This document shows, in pieces, positions 9,479 through 18,313 of a stretch of DNA of 64,000 bases. The notes under the pieces are model-generated. The model made no database searches and was not told the DNA's origin. It saw nothing but the letters and a program-made list of their open reading frames with translations. The stretch is from Hyphomicrobiales bacterium (GTDB taxonomy: Bacteria > Pseudomonadota > Alphaproteobacteria > Parvibaculales > Parvibaculaceae): positions 372,001-436,000 of the forward strand of contig WGND01000003.1 of assembly GCA_016124805.1 (NCBI GenBank), given 5' to 3'. Numbering within the stretch: position 1 is the stretch's first letter; each line of letters starts with the position of its first letter. A program made the translations under genes and the position numbers.

Positions 9479-10252
9479 CTAATCAATCGGCCGGAGCATG
9501 ATGGCCGATAGCTGGCGGCCATAATCGGGTTCCTTGCGATGGGTGGCGCGGCGATAGGAGAAGAAGCGCTTCTGATCGCCATAGGTGCATTGGCCCATGA
9601 CACTGACGGCACCCACGCCGGCTTCATGCAGGCGCGTTTCGACATAGCTTGGCAGATCGAACATGAAATGGCCCTCCCTGATGGAGGGCGCAAAGAATGT
9701 CTCATTTTGCGACGCATCGTCGATAAAGCGATCACGGAACTCCGGCCCGACCTCATAGGCGGTGCGCGAGATGCAGGGGCCGATCGCCGCGATGATGTTG
9801 TCATGATCGGCGCCGAGCGAGACCATGGCCTCCAGCGTGGCTTCCAGAATGCCCGTGAGCGCACCCTTCCAGCCCGCATGGGCCGCGCCAATGATGCGGG
9901 CCTGCTTGTCTGCGAAAATGACGGGCGCGCAATCTGCCGTCAGAATGCCCAGGGCAATGCCGGGCGTCGCGGTGACCATGGCATCGGCCTTGGGTGCCTC
10001 CTCTGGTGCCCAGGGCGCGTCCACAATGATGCCGTCTGCACTATGCGTCTGGTGCACGGTGACAAGCTTGTCGGGTTCCACGCTGAGCGCCTGCGCCACG
10101 CGGGCGCGGTTTTCCTTCACATGCTCATGGGTGTCATCGGACCCGTAGCCGCAATTCTTGGTGGCGTAGATGCCTTTGGAAACACCGCCTTCGCGCGTGA
10201 AGAAGCCGTGCCTGATGTGCGAGAGACCGCCCAGAGGTTTTGCACTCAGCAT
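9479..10252 (-). CDS. pgeF: Peptidoglycan editing factor PgeF (YfiH/DUF152)
   Basis: Purine nucleoside phosphorylase-like protein that in E. coli hydrolyses UDP-MurNAc carrying L-Ser in place of L-Ala, protecting wall composition. The metal-site residues are visible: His in VHQTHSADG, Cys in LTADCAPV and His in GAAHAGWKG. 257 residues, full length. Last gene of lgt-midA-pgeF, 15 bp after midA; this trio is conserved in alphaproteobacteria. Older annotations call the family laccase or polyphenol oxidase. Confidence 0.92.
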   Translation of the reverse strand: MLSAKPLGGLSHIRHGFFTREGGVSKGIYATKNCGYGSDDTHEHVKENRARVAQALSVEPDKLVTVHQTHSADGIIVDAPWAPEEAPKADAMVTATPGIALGILTADCAPVIFADKQARIIGAAHAGWKGALTGILEATLEAMVSLGADHDNIIAAIGPCISRTAYEVGPEFRDRFIDDASQNETFFAPSIREGHFMFDLPSYVETRLHEAGVGAVSVMGQCTYGDQKRFFSYRRATHRKEPDYGRQLSAIMLRPID

Positions 10253-10267
10253 GCGCTTTCCTTTCGG

Positions 10268-11359
10268 TTAGAAGCCGACCGGCAGACTGACGCCGCGTGG
10301 CGTGATGCCCAGCACCTTGAAGAGGCTGCCCATCTCATTGGCATCGGTCAACCGCGTCATTGCCGCATCAATTTCGGCGGCCTGTTCTGGCGTTGCTTTT
10401 GCCTTCAGCGTTTTGGCGCGCAAGTCGATGCCGAGTTCCTTGAGAAAATCACCCTGCTCGACGGGGCCATGCACCACGCCACCACCGGCCAAGGCGGCCT
10501 GTGAGAGGGCTTCGAAATCGACATGGGCTGTCAGGTCGGCCTCGCCGGGTTCGGCAAAGGGATCGACAAATTCATGTGCCTTGAGCGCCTGGAACGTATC
10601 GCCTGCCGCACTTTTTGGATGACCATAATCAATGATGAGGGCGGCCCCGCCGCGCTCAAGAATGTGATGGGCGATTTCCTCGGTGATGGCGCGCGAGGGT
10701 GGCGATATTTCGGCAATCGCACCAATCGGTGCGTTGCGCACATCCGGCGCAAGAATGTCATCATTGGGCAAGGCCATGGGCGCGAGCACGCGGATGAAGG
10801 CGGGCTCGTCCATGGTGGCTCCTTCGGCCAGCCCGACATGGACCTCACACCAGCCGCGATCGGTGCGCTGATATTGCGTGATCGGCAGGGCATCAAAAAA
10901 TTCATTGGCAACGAGAAAGAGCGGGCGGCGGGGCAGGCTTTCAATGCTCGGGTGCCAATGTGCCTGCGGCACGGCCTTGGCCTGTGCTTCGCGCAGGCTT
11001 GGACTGGTTTCCACAAAATGGACTTCAAGCGACTGATGCATGCCGGGGACGGACTGGGTGGCGCGCAGAATATCGCTCATCAGCGTGCCGCGACCGGGCC
11101 CGAGTTCGGCCAGCACGAAGGGGGCAGGGCGATCCTGCCGCAGCCACGTGTCGGCGAGCCACAGCCCGATCAATTCGCCAAACATCTGACTGATCTCGGG
11201 TGCTGTGGTGAAGTCACCGGCTGTGCCCAGCGGATCGCGCGTCATGTAATAGCCATAGCGCGGATGGCCGAGCGCCAGCGCCATGTAATGCGTCAGCGAG
11301 ATCGGGCCGGCCTCGGTGATGAGACCTGCAATCAGGCGGGCAAGTGGCGTCGCGCTCAT
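10268..11359 (-). CDS. MidA/NDUFAF7-family SAM-dependent methyltransferase
   Basis: Homologue of the mitochondrial protein arginine methyltransferase NDUFAF7, which modifies NDUFS2 during complex I assembly. LTHYMALALGHPRYGYYMTRDPLG and GDFTTAPEISQMFGELIG in the first 65 residues are family signatures, and VLAELGPGRGTLMSDILR is the SAM-binding motif I. 363 residues. Its start overlaps the lgt stop (ATGA, 11356-11359). A target in bacterial complex I is inferred by homology. Confidence 0.9.
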   Translation of the reverse strand: MSATPLARLIAGLITEAGPISLTHYMALALGHPRYGYYMTRDPLGTAGDFTTAPEISQMFGELIGLWLADTWLRQDRPAPFVLAELGPGRGTLMSDILRATQSVPGMHQSLEVHFVETSPSLREAQAKAVPQAHWHPSIESLPRRPLFLVANEFFDALPITQYQRTDRGWCEVHVGLAEGATMDEPAFIRVLAPMALPNDDILAPDVRNAPIGAIAEISPPSRAITEEIAHHILERGGAALIIDYGHPKSAAGDTFQALKAHEFVDPFAEPGEADLTAHVDFEALSQAALAGGGVVHGPVEQGDFLKELGIDLRAKTLKAKATPEQAAEIDAAMTRLTDANEMGSLFKVLGITPRGVSLPVGF

Positions 11360-12225
11360 TTTTTCTCCGCCGGTTTGGATGCCGCTTTGCCGATGCGCCT
11401 GTTGGTGAGCGTATTCAGCGCCGGGGCCTGCCAGATGATGAGCGCCCCTGCAATGATCATGGGCACGGAGAGCACCATGCCCATGGTCAGCCAGCCCCCA
11501 TAGAGATAGCCCAGCTGGCTGTCGGGTTCGCGGAAGAACTCCACAAAGGTCCGCGCCACACCATAGCCCGCAATGAAAGTGCCCATGATGGTGCCAGGCC
11601 GCTTCAAGGCATCGGTGTGATGCGTCAGCAGGCGCAGCACGATGAAAAGAACGAGGCCTTCAAGCAGCGCCTCATAGAGCTGGCTTGGATGGCGCGCCAT
11701 CGGTCCGCCATTGGGAAAAATTACGCCCCAGGGCACATCCGTCGGGCGACCCCATAATTCGGAATTGATGAAATTGGCAATGCGGCCAAAAAAGAGCCCG
11801 ATGGGCGCCGCCGCACTTGTCAGATCCATCAGCGACAGGGGTACGATGCCGCGCCGCATGGCAAAAATCATGAAAGCGACAAGCACACCAAAGGCGCCGC
11901 CATGGAAGCTCATGCCGCCATGCCAGACGGCAGGTATTTCCAGCGGGTGGGAGAGAAAACGCATGGGGTCGTAAACCAGCACATAACCCAGGCGACCGCC
12001 CAGAATGACGCCGCCCACCGCCCAGAGCAGGGCGTCATCAATTTCGGTGGCGCTGGCAGGTGGCGGGCCGCGCCAGAGTTTGGTTTGCGCGATCAGCCGC
12101 AGGATATAGCGCCAGCCCAGCACAAGGCCGGCAATGTAAGCCAGCGCATACCAGCGAATGGCGAAGGGGCCGATCTGGAAGATGACGGGATCGATGTCGG
12201 GAAAGGGTATTCCTGTCGAGGGCAT
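11356..12225 (-). CDS. lgt: Prolipoprotein diacylglyceryl transferase
   Basis: Inner-membrane enzyme that transfers diacylglycerol from phosphatidylglycerol to the lipobox Cys of lipoproteins. Multi-spanning; HGGMSFHGG and GRIANFINSELWGRPTD, the Lgt signature with the essential Arg and Asn, are present. 289 residues from the ATG at 12225, where IPFPDIDPVIFQIGPFAIRW matches family N-termini; the longer open frame upstream lacks similarity and overlaps the divergent gene. First gene of the lgt-midA-pgeF unit. Confidence 0.95.
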   Translation of the reverse strand: MPSTGIPFPDIDPVIFQIGPFAIRWYALAYIAGLVLGWRYILRLIAQTKLWRGPPPASATEIDDALLWAVGGVILGGRLGYVLVYDPMRFLSHPLEIPAVWHGGMSFHGGAFGVLVAFMIFAMRRGIVPLSLMDLTSAAAPIGLFFGRIANFINSELWGRPTDVPWGVIFPNGGPMARHPSQLYEALLEGLVLFIVLRLLTHHTDALKRPGTIMGTFIAGYGVARTFVEFFREPDSQLGYLYGGWLTMGMVLSVPMIIAGALIIWQAPALNTLTNRRIGKAASKPAEKK

Positions 12226-12401
12226 AGCAACTTTTCCGTCATGCTGGGGGGCTGATTTGCGCGCTAGTGTGCCTCTCGCCCTTCCCCTGTCAAGTGACGT
12301 GCCGGTGGCGGTAGAGAGGGCAGGCGCGAAATGCCGCGCAAGCCAGCGGTCGCCAAGCTGCCTCACAGGGGCTAGACTGGTCCCCTTATTCGGAGACAGG
12401 C

Positions 12402-12716
12402 ATGACACAGACCCAAAATCGATTTCTCGACGAACTGGCCAAGATGTTCACCAATGCGGCGGGTGCCGCGCAGGGCGTGCGCAGCGAGGTGGAAACCCTG
12501 ATGCGCTCGCAGGCTGAGCGCATGATTGGCGATCTTGATCTTGTGACGCGCGAGGAATTTGACGTGGTGCGCGACATGGCCCGTCTGGCACGCGAGGAAA
12601 ATGAAGAGTTGAAGGCGCGCATCGTGGCGTTGGAAGCTGCGGCCAAAGCCAAACCGGCCGCGAAAAAAGCTGCACCCAAAAAGAGTGCCGCCAAGCCGAA
12701 GAAAAGCGCTGAATAG
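12402..12716 (+). CDS. UbiK-like accessory factor (BMFP domain)
   Basis: Small membrane-associated coiled-coil protein. The BMFP domain spans residues 1-80, including the amphipathic N-terminal helix (FLDELAKMFTNAAGAAQG) and the heptad segment LVTREEFDVVRDMARLAREENEEL. A Lys/Ala-rich tail (from about 82) is common in alphaproteobacterial members. In E. coli UbiK supports the ubiquinone-biosynthesis complex. 104 residues; ATG preceded by GGAGACAGG. Divergent from lgt. Confidence 0.85.
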   Translation: MTQTQNRFLDELAKMFTNAAGAAQGVRSEVETLMRSQAERMIGDLDLVTREEFDVVRDMARLAREENEELKARIVALEAAAKAKPAAKKAAPKKSAAKPKKSAE

Positions 12717-12916
12717 CTTTCGCCCCATTTGACGTTTCCGCTCTTATTCGTCTGACGGCAGGTCTTTGCCAGACTGCTTTTGGGTTGCACCGACTCATGG
12801 GATCGGGCACGGTCAATTTGTGGGCGGGCGAAGCTTTGTCCACAAGATATAGTGTCCGGGGTCTGGCAATAGGGCGCTTGCCCGTGGCCAGGAATGAATT
12901 GAAGTCGGGGTGCTGA

Positions 12917-13420
12917 ATGACCGGGATTATGGTGGCTGCCGAAGAATTCGATGCCAATCCCCTTGATCTGCTTGAGCAGGTCGCCTCCATCCAGGACTGG
13001 GTTTACGAACGAAGCCATGAAGATGAGCTGATGATCTGTGTCGCGGGTGAATGGCGCGACCATCAGATTTCGCTCAACTGGCGCCATGACCTGTCGGGCC
13101 TGCATGTGGCCTGTGCGCTGGAAACCCGCGTTCCTTCCGAAAAACGCGCCGTGATGCGGCATCTGCTTTCTCTCATCAACGAACAATTATGGAGCGGCCA
13201 TTTCGACATGTGGTCGGAAGATGGCGTTCTCCTTTACCGCAACAGCCTTCTGCTCTGCGGTGGGGCGGCGGCAACGCCGGAGCAATGCGAGGCCCTGTTG
13301 CGCCTTGCGGTGGAAGCCTGCGAGCGCTATTTCCCGGCGATGCAGTTTGTGCTCTGGGCAGGCAAGACCGCCGAGGAAGCCATGGCTGCGGCCATGTTCG
13401 ACACGGAAGGCAGCGCCTGA
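12917..13420 (+). CDS. YbjN domain-containing protein
   Basis: 167 residues, acidic, no signal peptide or membrane segment. The pattern (N-terminal helix, central WRDHQISLNWRHDLSGLHVACALETRVP, then HFDMWSEDGVLLYRNSLLL and a final helix bearing YFPAMQFVLWAGKT) matches the YbjN family, whose fold resembles type III secretion chaperones and whose role is unclear. A 200-bp gap precedes it; proC follows after 56 bp and may be cotranscribed. A second in-frame ATG four codons later is also possible. Confidence 0.75.
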   Translation: MTGIMVAAEEFDANPLDLLEQVASIQDWVYERSHEDELMICVAGEWRDHQISLNWRHDLSGLHVACALETRVPSEKRAVMRHLLSLINEQLWSGHFDMWSEDGVLLYRNSLLLCGGAAATPEQCEALLRLAVEACERYFPAMQFVLWAGKTAEEAMAAAMFDTEGSA

Positions 13421-13476
13421 TAATCCTGCAGGGCTTGCCGCGCCGCTTGCGCGCATCGCGTTGACGGGGACATGAA

Positions 13477-14304
13477 ATGACAGTCACGATTGATCGGCCA
13501 TTGCTTCTGGTGGGCGCTGGCAAAATGGGCGGTGCGATGCTTTCGGGCTGGCTCGACAAGGGCCTGTCGCCATCTCTCGTGCATGTGCGTGATCCCGAGC
13601 CGGGCCCGGAGATGGCTCTGCTGATCGCCGAGCGCGGCATCGGCCTCAACATGGATGTGCGCGATCTGGCGCAGCTCCGGCCCGCTGTCGTGGTGCTGGC
13701 CGTCAAGCCGCAGCTGATGGATCAGGTCTTGCCGGGTCTTCAGATGCTGGTGGCGCCGGAAACGCTTTTCATTTCGATTGCAGCCGGCACGAGCCTTTTT
13801 CGGTTGAAGGAACTTCTGGCCCCGGAACTGCATGCCGTGCGCGCCATGCCCAATACGCCGGCTGCGGTAGGCCGTGGCATCACCGTGGCCTGCGCCAATG
13901 ATCATGTGACGACTGAACAGCGTGACATGGCCAGTCTGTTGCTGGCGGCTGTCGGCGAAGTGGACTGGGTCGAAAGCGAGCCTTTAATCGATGCGGTCAC
14001 GGCGATTTCAGGCAGTGGCCCGGCTTATGTTTTTTATCTGGTGGAATGCATGGCAGCAGCAGGTGAAGCGCTGGGGCTTGAGCCTGACATTGCGATGCGT
14101 CTGGCGCGTGCCACGGTGAGCGGGGCGGGCGAGATGCTCGCCCGTTTTCCCGATGAGGCCGCCACATTGCGCCAGAACGTCACCTCGCCCGGTGGCACGA
14201 CGGCTGCCGCCCTTGATGTGCTGATGGGTGAGGGCGGGCTCTCGCCCCTGATGCGCAAGGCAACCCATGCCGCCCGCGACCGCGCCCGCAAGCTCGGCCA
14301 GTAG
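13477..14304 (+). CDS. proC: Pyrroline-5-carboxylate reductase
   Basis: Last step of proline synthesis: NAD(P)H reduction of pyrroline-5-carboxylate. The Rossmann dinucleotide motif LLVGAGKMGGAM is at residues 9-20, VKPQ follows near 74, and the signature AISGSGPAYVFYLVE...NVTSPGGTTAAALDVL is in the C-terminal half. 275 residues. An out-of-frame ATG 5 bp upstream (ATGAAATGA) makes no protein and was ignored. Follows the YbjN gene, as in many alphaproteobacteria. Confidence 0.95.
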   Translation: MTVTIDRPLLLVGAGKMGGAMLSGWLDKGLSPSLVHVRDPEPGPEMALLIAERGIGLNMDVRDLAQLRPAVVVLAVKPQLMDQVLPGLQMLVAPETLFISIAAGTSLFRLKELLAPELHAVRAMPNTPAAVGRGITVACANDHVTTEQRDMASLLLAAVGEVDWVESEPLIDAVTAISGSGPAYVFYLVECMAAAGEALGLEPDIAMRLARATVSGAGEMLARFPDEAATLRQNVTSPGGTTAAALDVLMGEGGLSPLMRKATHAARDRARKLGQ

Positions 14305-14518
14305 CTTGGACGCGCTCTCCCTTTTTGGCCTTTTTGCTGTCAGCGCCATGCTGGTCTGCTATGCGCTGGAAGATCGTAGCCATTGGTATGTGCTCGGCTT
14401 TGCCGGTGCCTGTGCGCTGGGTTCAGCCTACGGGTTCTTGCAGGGGGCCTGGCCTTTTGGCCTCGTCGAAGCCATCTGGACGCTTGTCGCGCTGCGGCGC
14501 TGGCGCGCGCTTGCCTGA
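14267..14518 (+). CDS. Small membrane protein of unknown function
   Basis: The likely conserved part, from about codon 15 onward (DALSLFGLFAVSAMLVCYALEDRS, then FVLGFAGACALGSAYGFLQGAW-like segments), forms two to three short membrane helices and ends in basic RRWRALA. The start is uncertain: ATG 14267 (AAGG at good spacing) overlaps the end of proC by 38 bp, TTG 14306 would abut it, and ATG 14348 is also in frame. Small proteins of this pattern are widespread in alphaproteobacteria but I know no function for them. Confidence 0.6.
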   Translation: MPPATAPASSASSLDALSLFGLFAVSAMLVCYALEDRSHWYVLGFAGACALGSAYGFLQGAWPFGLVEAIWTLVALRRWRALA

Positions 14519-14574
14519 TCAAGCCTCGTCAAACCGGCTTCGCGACCCTATCTTCCCTTTAAAGGGAGATCATC

Positions 14575-15186
14575 ATGGCTGCCAAGCGAACCGTTGAAGA
14601 GAAAATTATCGCCGCCACCTTCAAGCTGGCCCTTGAAAAGGACTGGGCTGATGTGGCGCTCGCCGACATCGCCAAAAAGGCCAAATTGCCGCTCGGCGAT
14701 GTGACGGCGCTCTTCTCCTGCAAGACAGCCATTCTGATTGCGTATCTCCGCCTCGTCGATGCGCGCGTCATGAAAGAGGCTGAAGCTGAAGACATGGCGG
14801 GCGAAAGCGCGCGAGACCGGCTGTTTGATGTGTTGATGATGCGTTTTGATGCCTTGTCGGATGACAGGGAGGCGCTGAAACGGATCGCTTTGGCGTCACG
14901 GCGCGATCCTGTTGTTGCCGCCGCCCTCTATCGCCCCATGCTGCGCTCGCTGGGCTGGATGCTGGAAGCCGCGGGTATTGATTCATCAGGCCTGCGCGGC
15001 GCGCTGCGTGTGCGGGGGCTGGCCGCGATCTGGGCCAATGTTTTCAATGTCTGGCTTGATGACGGCCCGGACCAGTCACGCACCATGGCGATGCTGGATC
15101 GTCGCCTGCGGCAGGGCGAAGACCTGCTCTCGCGGGTGGCACGTTTCCGGCGCGGGGGCACCTCGCATGAGGAGGCCACAGCTTAA
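14575..15186 (+). CDS. TetR-family regulator (COQ9-like C-terminal part)
   Basis: The N-terminal 55 residues form a TetR DNA-binding domain (EEKIIAATFKLALEKDWADVALADIAKKAKL then a degenerate second helix, GDVTALFSCKTAIL). The C-terminal region (RDRLFDVLMMRFDALS, LRVRGLAAIWANVFNVWLDD) resembles the lipid-binding COQ9/TetR-fold group. 203 residues. The recognition helix lacks the usual pattern, so DNA binding is not certain; a role in ubiquinone metabolism is possible given the UbiK-like gene 2 kb away, but this is inference. Confidence 0.75.
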   Translation: MAAKRTVEEKIIAATFKLALEKDWADVALADIAKKAKLPLGDVTALFSCKTAILIAYLRLVDARVMKEAEAEDMAGESARDRLFDVLMMRFDALSDDREALKRIALASRRDPVVAAALYRPMLRSLGWMLEAAGIDSSGLRGALRVRGLAAIWANVFNVWLDDGPDQSRTMAMLDRRLRQGEDLLSRVARFRRGGTSHEEATA

Positions 15187-15198
15187 GTTACGTCGCGT

Positions 15199-15573
15199 CT
15201 AGAAATGAAAGACCCGGCAGCCGCTGATTTTGTCGCCGCGCCATTCGAGAATTTCCATCACGCGTGTGCGCTTGGCTTCATCCCCGTTGATGACGCGCCA
15301 ATATTCAACGCCCGCGCGCCTTTCTTCCAGCAGGACATCAATGACGTCGGCCTTGAAGCTTGTCAGGCGCTGGGCCGAGATGGTCGCATAGGCGCGGATT
15401 TCATCGACACCGCGCAATGTGCCATCGGCGCGCTGCATCCGTTCCACCACCACGGCACTCATATGCGTTGCATCGGGATGGTAGATGGCGGCGATGCGAT
15501 CAGGATCGAGGCTTTGCCAGGCCGCACGCCATTTCAGCACCATGGACGGAATTTGATCATCCGTAAGTGACAT
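15199..15573 (-). CDS. NTF2-like (SnoaL-type) protein
   Basis: 124 residues with the alpha+beta cone pattern of the nuclear transport factor 2-like superfamily: helical N-terminus, LDPDRIAAIYHPDATHMSAVV, central helix VDEIRAYATISAQRL, and strands ending EILEWRGDKISGCRVFHF. Members include isomerases and polyketide cyclases; the pocket residues do not point to one reaction. It lies 6 bp after the sensor kinase gene on the same strand and may be its cotranscribed last gene. Confidence 0.75.
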   Translation of the reverse strand: MSLTDDQIPSMVLKWRAAWQSLDPDRIAAIYHPDATHMSAVVVERMQRADGTLRGVDEIRAYATISAQRLTSFKADVIDVLLEERRAGVEYWRVINGDEAKRTRVMEILEWRGDKISGCRVFHF

Positions 15574-15578
15574 GATTT

Positions 15579-16967
15579 TCAGACCGGAATGTGAATGACG
15601 GCGCGAAGGCCGCCGACGGGGCTGCGCGAGAGCGTGATGTCGCCGCCATGGCCGCGTGCAATATCGAGCGCAATGGCAAGGCCGAGGCCGGAGCCGCCTT
15701 CATCAAGATTGCGGGCCGCATCAAGGCGATAGAAGGGACGAAAGACCTGCTGCAGCTGGTTTTCCGGAATGCCTTCGCCGTCATCATCCACCAGTATGTC
15801 GATGCCGTCGCCATCTCGGATGGCTGTGACCCAGACGTTCTGCGCATATTTGCAGGCATTGTCGATGACATTGGTGGCGCAGCGCTTGAAGGCATTTCGG
15901 CGCAGCTCGACGATCAGGTCGCCATGGGTTTCGAGTTTCAGTTCATGTCCCTTGCGGCGCTGGTCCTGCCGGATTTCTTCCAGCAGATCGGCAAGATCGA
16001 TTTCCTCCGAGGCTTCGCTGCCATGGCCGCGCACAAATTCGAGATAATCGTCGAGCATGCGCTCCATTTCGGCGACGTCATTTTTCAGGTCATCAATTTC
16101 CGGGCCGTTGCCGAGCATGGCGAGCTGGAGCTTGAAGCGCGTCAGGGGCGTGCGCAGGTCATGGCTGACGCCTGACAGCATGGCAGTGCGCTGATCGATA
16201 TGGCGCTCGATGCGTGCGCGCATTTTCTCAAAGGCAATGGCGGCGCGGCGCACTTCAGACGCACCATGAGGCCGGAAGGGTTCGACATCGCGCCCCATGC
16301 CGAAGCTTTCCGCCGCTTCGGCCAGTCGCTCAATGGGCCGGATCTGGTTTCGCAGAAAGAGAATGGCCACGATGATCAGCACGATCGAGGTGCCGGCCAT
16401 CCAGACAAGAAAAATATGCGAATTGGCGGCATAGACACGCGAGGCCGGCGTCAGCGTGCGCATGACGCCGCCATTATAGGCCACACGAATATCGACATAG
16501 TCGCGATATTTCGAGGTGTTGATCCAGAAGGGCCGGGCGACCTGCTGGCGCAACTGCTTGCTCAGCGACTGCTCGAGCAGCCCGCCACTGGAAGAGGGGG
16601 TGTCAGGCAGGTTCTCGCCGGTCAGAAAGGCAATCGAGATGTCGAGATTGTGATTGGCGCGGGCGGTGAGGGTGGCGGCCATGTCTTCGCTGGGGTCGCT
16701 CAGATATTCATCCAGCAGCAGCGAGATGTCGGCCACGGCGGTTGCGGAAAGCCGTTCTGTGACGAGCTGCCAGTGGCGTTCGAGAAAGACATAAGTAACG
16801 ACGATTTGCAGCAGCACCATGGGGGCGACAATGATGATGAGCGAACGGGCATAGAGGCCGCGCGGCATCAGGCGTTTCAGATAGACAAAGGGATTGAGGT
16901 CCAGCCTGCGCCTGCGTGTTTCACGCGGCGGAATGTCTCCGGCTCGAGAGTCGTGAAGGTTATCCAT
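15579..16967 (-). CDS. Membrane sensor histidine kinase (EnvZ-like)
   Basis: 462 residues. Transmembrane helices near 42-62 and 185-205 bracket a periplasmic domain of about 120 residues; HAMP follows (210-260), then the dimerisation box with phosphorylated His (H269 in SGVSHDLRTPLTRFKLQ), N box NVIDNACKYA, and G boxes DDDGEGIP and GSGLGLAIA. The start overlaps the regulator stop by one base (TGATG), indicating coupling. EnvZ-type kinases usually pair with OmpR-type regulators, as here; the signal is unknown. Confidence 0.93.
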   Translation of the reverse strand: MDNLHDSRAGDIPPRETRRRRLDLNPFVYLKRLMPRGLYARSLIIIVAPMVLLQIVVTYVFLERHWQLVTERLSATAVADISLLLDEYLSDPSEDMAATLTARANHNLDISIAFLTGENLPDTPSSSGGLLEQSLSKQLRQQVARPFWINTSKYRDYVDIRVAYNGGVMRTLTPASRVYAANSHIFLVWMAGTSIVLIIVAILFLRNQIRPIERLAEAAESFGMGRDVEPFRPHGASEVRRAAIAFEKMRARIERHIDQRTAMLSGVSHDLRTPLTRFKLQLAMLGNGPEIDDLKNDVAEMERMLDDYLEFVRGHGSEASEEIDLADLLEEIRQDQRRKGHELKLETHGDLIVELRRNAFKRCATNVIDNACKYAQNVWVTAIRDGDGIDILVDDDGEGIPENQLQQVFRPFYRLDAARNLDEGGSGLGLAIALDIARGHGGDITLSRSPVGGLRAVIHIPV

Positions 16968-17680
16968 CAGTCCGGCAAAAGCATGTAGCCTTCGCCGCGC
17001 ACGGTTTGAAGATAGACCGGATTGCGCGGGTCATCTTCAATCTTGCGGCGGAGGCGGTTGATCTGCACATCGATGGAGCGCTCGGCAGCTTCATTTTCGC
17101 AGAGATCAAGACGCGAGAGTGATTTGCCGGGATGGGCTGCAAAGATGCGCATGAGTTGAATTTCGCGCGTTGTAAGGCGGATGATTTCATCGCCCCGGCG
17201 CAGCTCGCCCCGCGCGACATTGAAGCGGCTTTCACCGAGTTCAATATCATCTTTGGGCGGTTCGCCGCTGCGCGTGCGCTTCAGAATGGTGCCGATGCGC
17301 AGCAGCAATTCGCGCGGCTCAAAGGGCTTGGCAAGATAGTCGTCCACACCGCGCTCCAGCCCGTTGATGCGATCGCCTGCATCGCCGCGCGCCGTGAGCA
17401 TGAGGATCGGCACATTGGAGGTGCGCCGCAGGGTCGTTGTCAGGTCAAAGCCGCTTTCGCCCGGCATCATCACATCAAGCACGAGCAGGTCGAAGGTGAG
17501 CCCGGCAAGCTGCGCGCGGGCCTCGGCGGCATTCTCGGCGATGGTGACGCGATAGCCATTGTCGGTGAGAAAGCGCTTGAGCAATTCGCGGATGCGCCGA
17601 TCATCATCGACGACAAGAATATGCGGCGTGTCTTCGCTGGGCGGGGGCAGGGTCTGGCCTGCCGTGGTGGCCTCACTCAT
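16967..17680 (-). CDS. OmpR-family response regulator
   Basis: 237 residues. Receiver domain 20-135: acidic cluster VVDDDRR, phosphorylated Asp D69 in LLVLDVMMPGESGF, Thr in MLTARGD, Lys in DYLAKPF. The C-terminal winged helix carries VNRLRRKIE-like INRLRRKIEDDPRNPVYLQTVRGEGYML, the OmpR/PhoB signature. It overlaps the marR gene by 8 bp upstream and the kinase by 1 bp downstream, so marR, regulator and kinase form one operon. Confidence 0.94.
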   Translation of the reverse strand: MSEATTAGQTLPPPSEDTPHILVVDDDRRIRELLKRFLTDNGYRVTIAENAAEARAQLAGLTFDLLVLDVMMPGESGFDLTTTLRRTSNVPILMLTARGDAGDRINGLERGVDDYLAKPFEPRELLLRIGTILKRTRSGEPPKDDIELGESRFNVARGELRRGDEIIRLTTREIQLMRIFAAHPGKSLSRLDLCENEAAERSIDVQINRLRRKIEDDPRNPVYLQTVRGEGYMLLPD

Positions 17681-18266
17681 GGCGGCCTCCCTTGTTCTTC
17701 AATCCGTTCTGCGTCATTGCCGCGGTGCGTTTTTCAACATCGGGTCGGCTCTCGTCATTGAGCAGCGCCAGCATGACATCGCGCCAGGCCTTTTGCGCGC
17801 CGGGGCCGGCGGCTTCCAGTGCCTGCTGCACGCGTGCGCGCTGCGGCGCGGCCAGGCGGTCCTGCAAGGCGCGACCGGCAGGGGTCAGATAGAGCAGGCG
17901 CTGGCGGCGATCCTGTCGGCCCGTGACCTGTTCGATATAGCCGCGCTCAATAAGCTGCTTGAGGACACGGGCGAGCGATTGCTTGGTAATGCGCAAGATA
18001 TTCAGCAGGTCGGCCACGGTGATGCCGGGATTGCGCCCGACAAAATGAATGACGCGGTGATGGGCCCGGCCAAAATCAAATTCGGCCAGAATGGCGTCCG
18101 GGTCGCTGATAAAGTCGCGATAGGTGAAAAACAGGAGTTCAATGGCCTCCGTCAGCGCTTCCTCATGGGGCGCGCTTTTGGCATTCGGCTCGCCCGATGC
18201 GGCCTCGCCCCTGTCCACAGGCAGGGGAGAAGTGGCGGTTTTGCTCGTATTTTTCACTGTTGCCAC
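17673..18266 (-). CDS. MarR-family transcriptional regulator
   Basis: 197 residues. A disordered N-terminus (1-35) precedes the winged-helix core: RVIHFVGRNPGITVADLLNILRITKQSLARVLKQLIERGYIEQ, with the wing at GRQDRRQRLLYLTPAG. The start is GTG 18266. First gene of the operon with the two-component pair; it reads away from ilvE. A perfect 7+7 palindrome begins 5 bp upstream of its start codon and is a good candidate for its own operator. Confidence 0.9.
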   Translation of the reverse strand: MATVKNTSKTATSPLPVDRGEAASGEPNAKSAPHEEALTEAIELLFFTYRDFISDPDAILAEFDFGRAHHRVIHFVGRNPGITVADLLNILRITKQSLARVLKQLIERGYIEQVTGRQDRRQRLLYLTPAGRALQDRLAAPQRARVQQALEAAGPGAQKAWRDVMLALLNDESRPDVEKRTAAMTQNGLKNKGGRHE

Positions 18267-18271
18267 GATTT

Positions 18272-18292
18272 TATGTCAGCCTTGTTGACATA
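18272..18292. promoter_or_regulatory. Palindromic operator candidate between marR and ilvE
   Basis: TATGTCA-N7-TGACATA, a perfect inverted repeat of 21 bp. It lies just ahead of the marR start codon and includes the TTGACA hexamer that could serve as -35 of ilvE. MarR dimers bind palindromes of about this size, so autorepression and control of ilvE are plausible; binding is inferred. Confidence 0.55.
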
Positions 18293-18313
18293 TTTTAGAC
18301 CCGATGCTAATTC
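18285..18313 (+). promoter_or_regulatory. Candidate ilvE promoter
   Basis: TTGACA (18285-18290), 17-bp spacer, then TAATTC (18308-18313). The -35 is perfect and the -10 poor. It points at ilvE with a leader of about 170 nt. Overlap with the palindrome at 18272-18292 would let a bound repressor occlude it. Confidence 0.4.

Noticed and set aside
12836-12847. DnaA-box-like TTGTCCACA upstream of the YbjN gene
   Set aside because: A single relaxed match in GC-rich DNA is expected by chance; no second site nearby.
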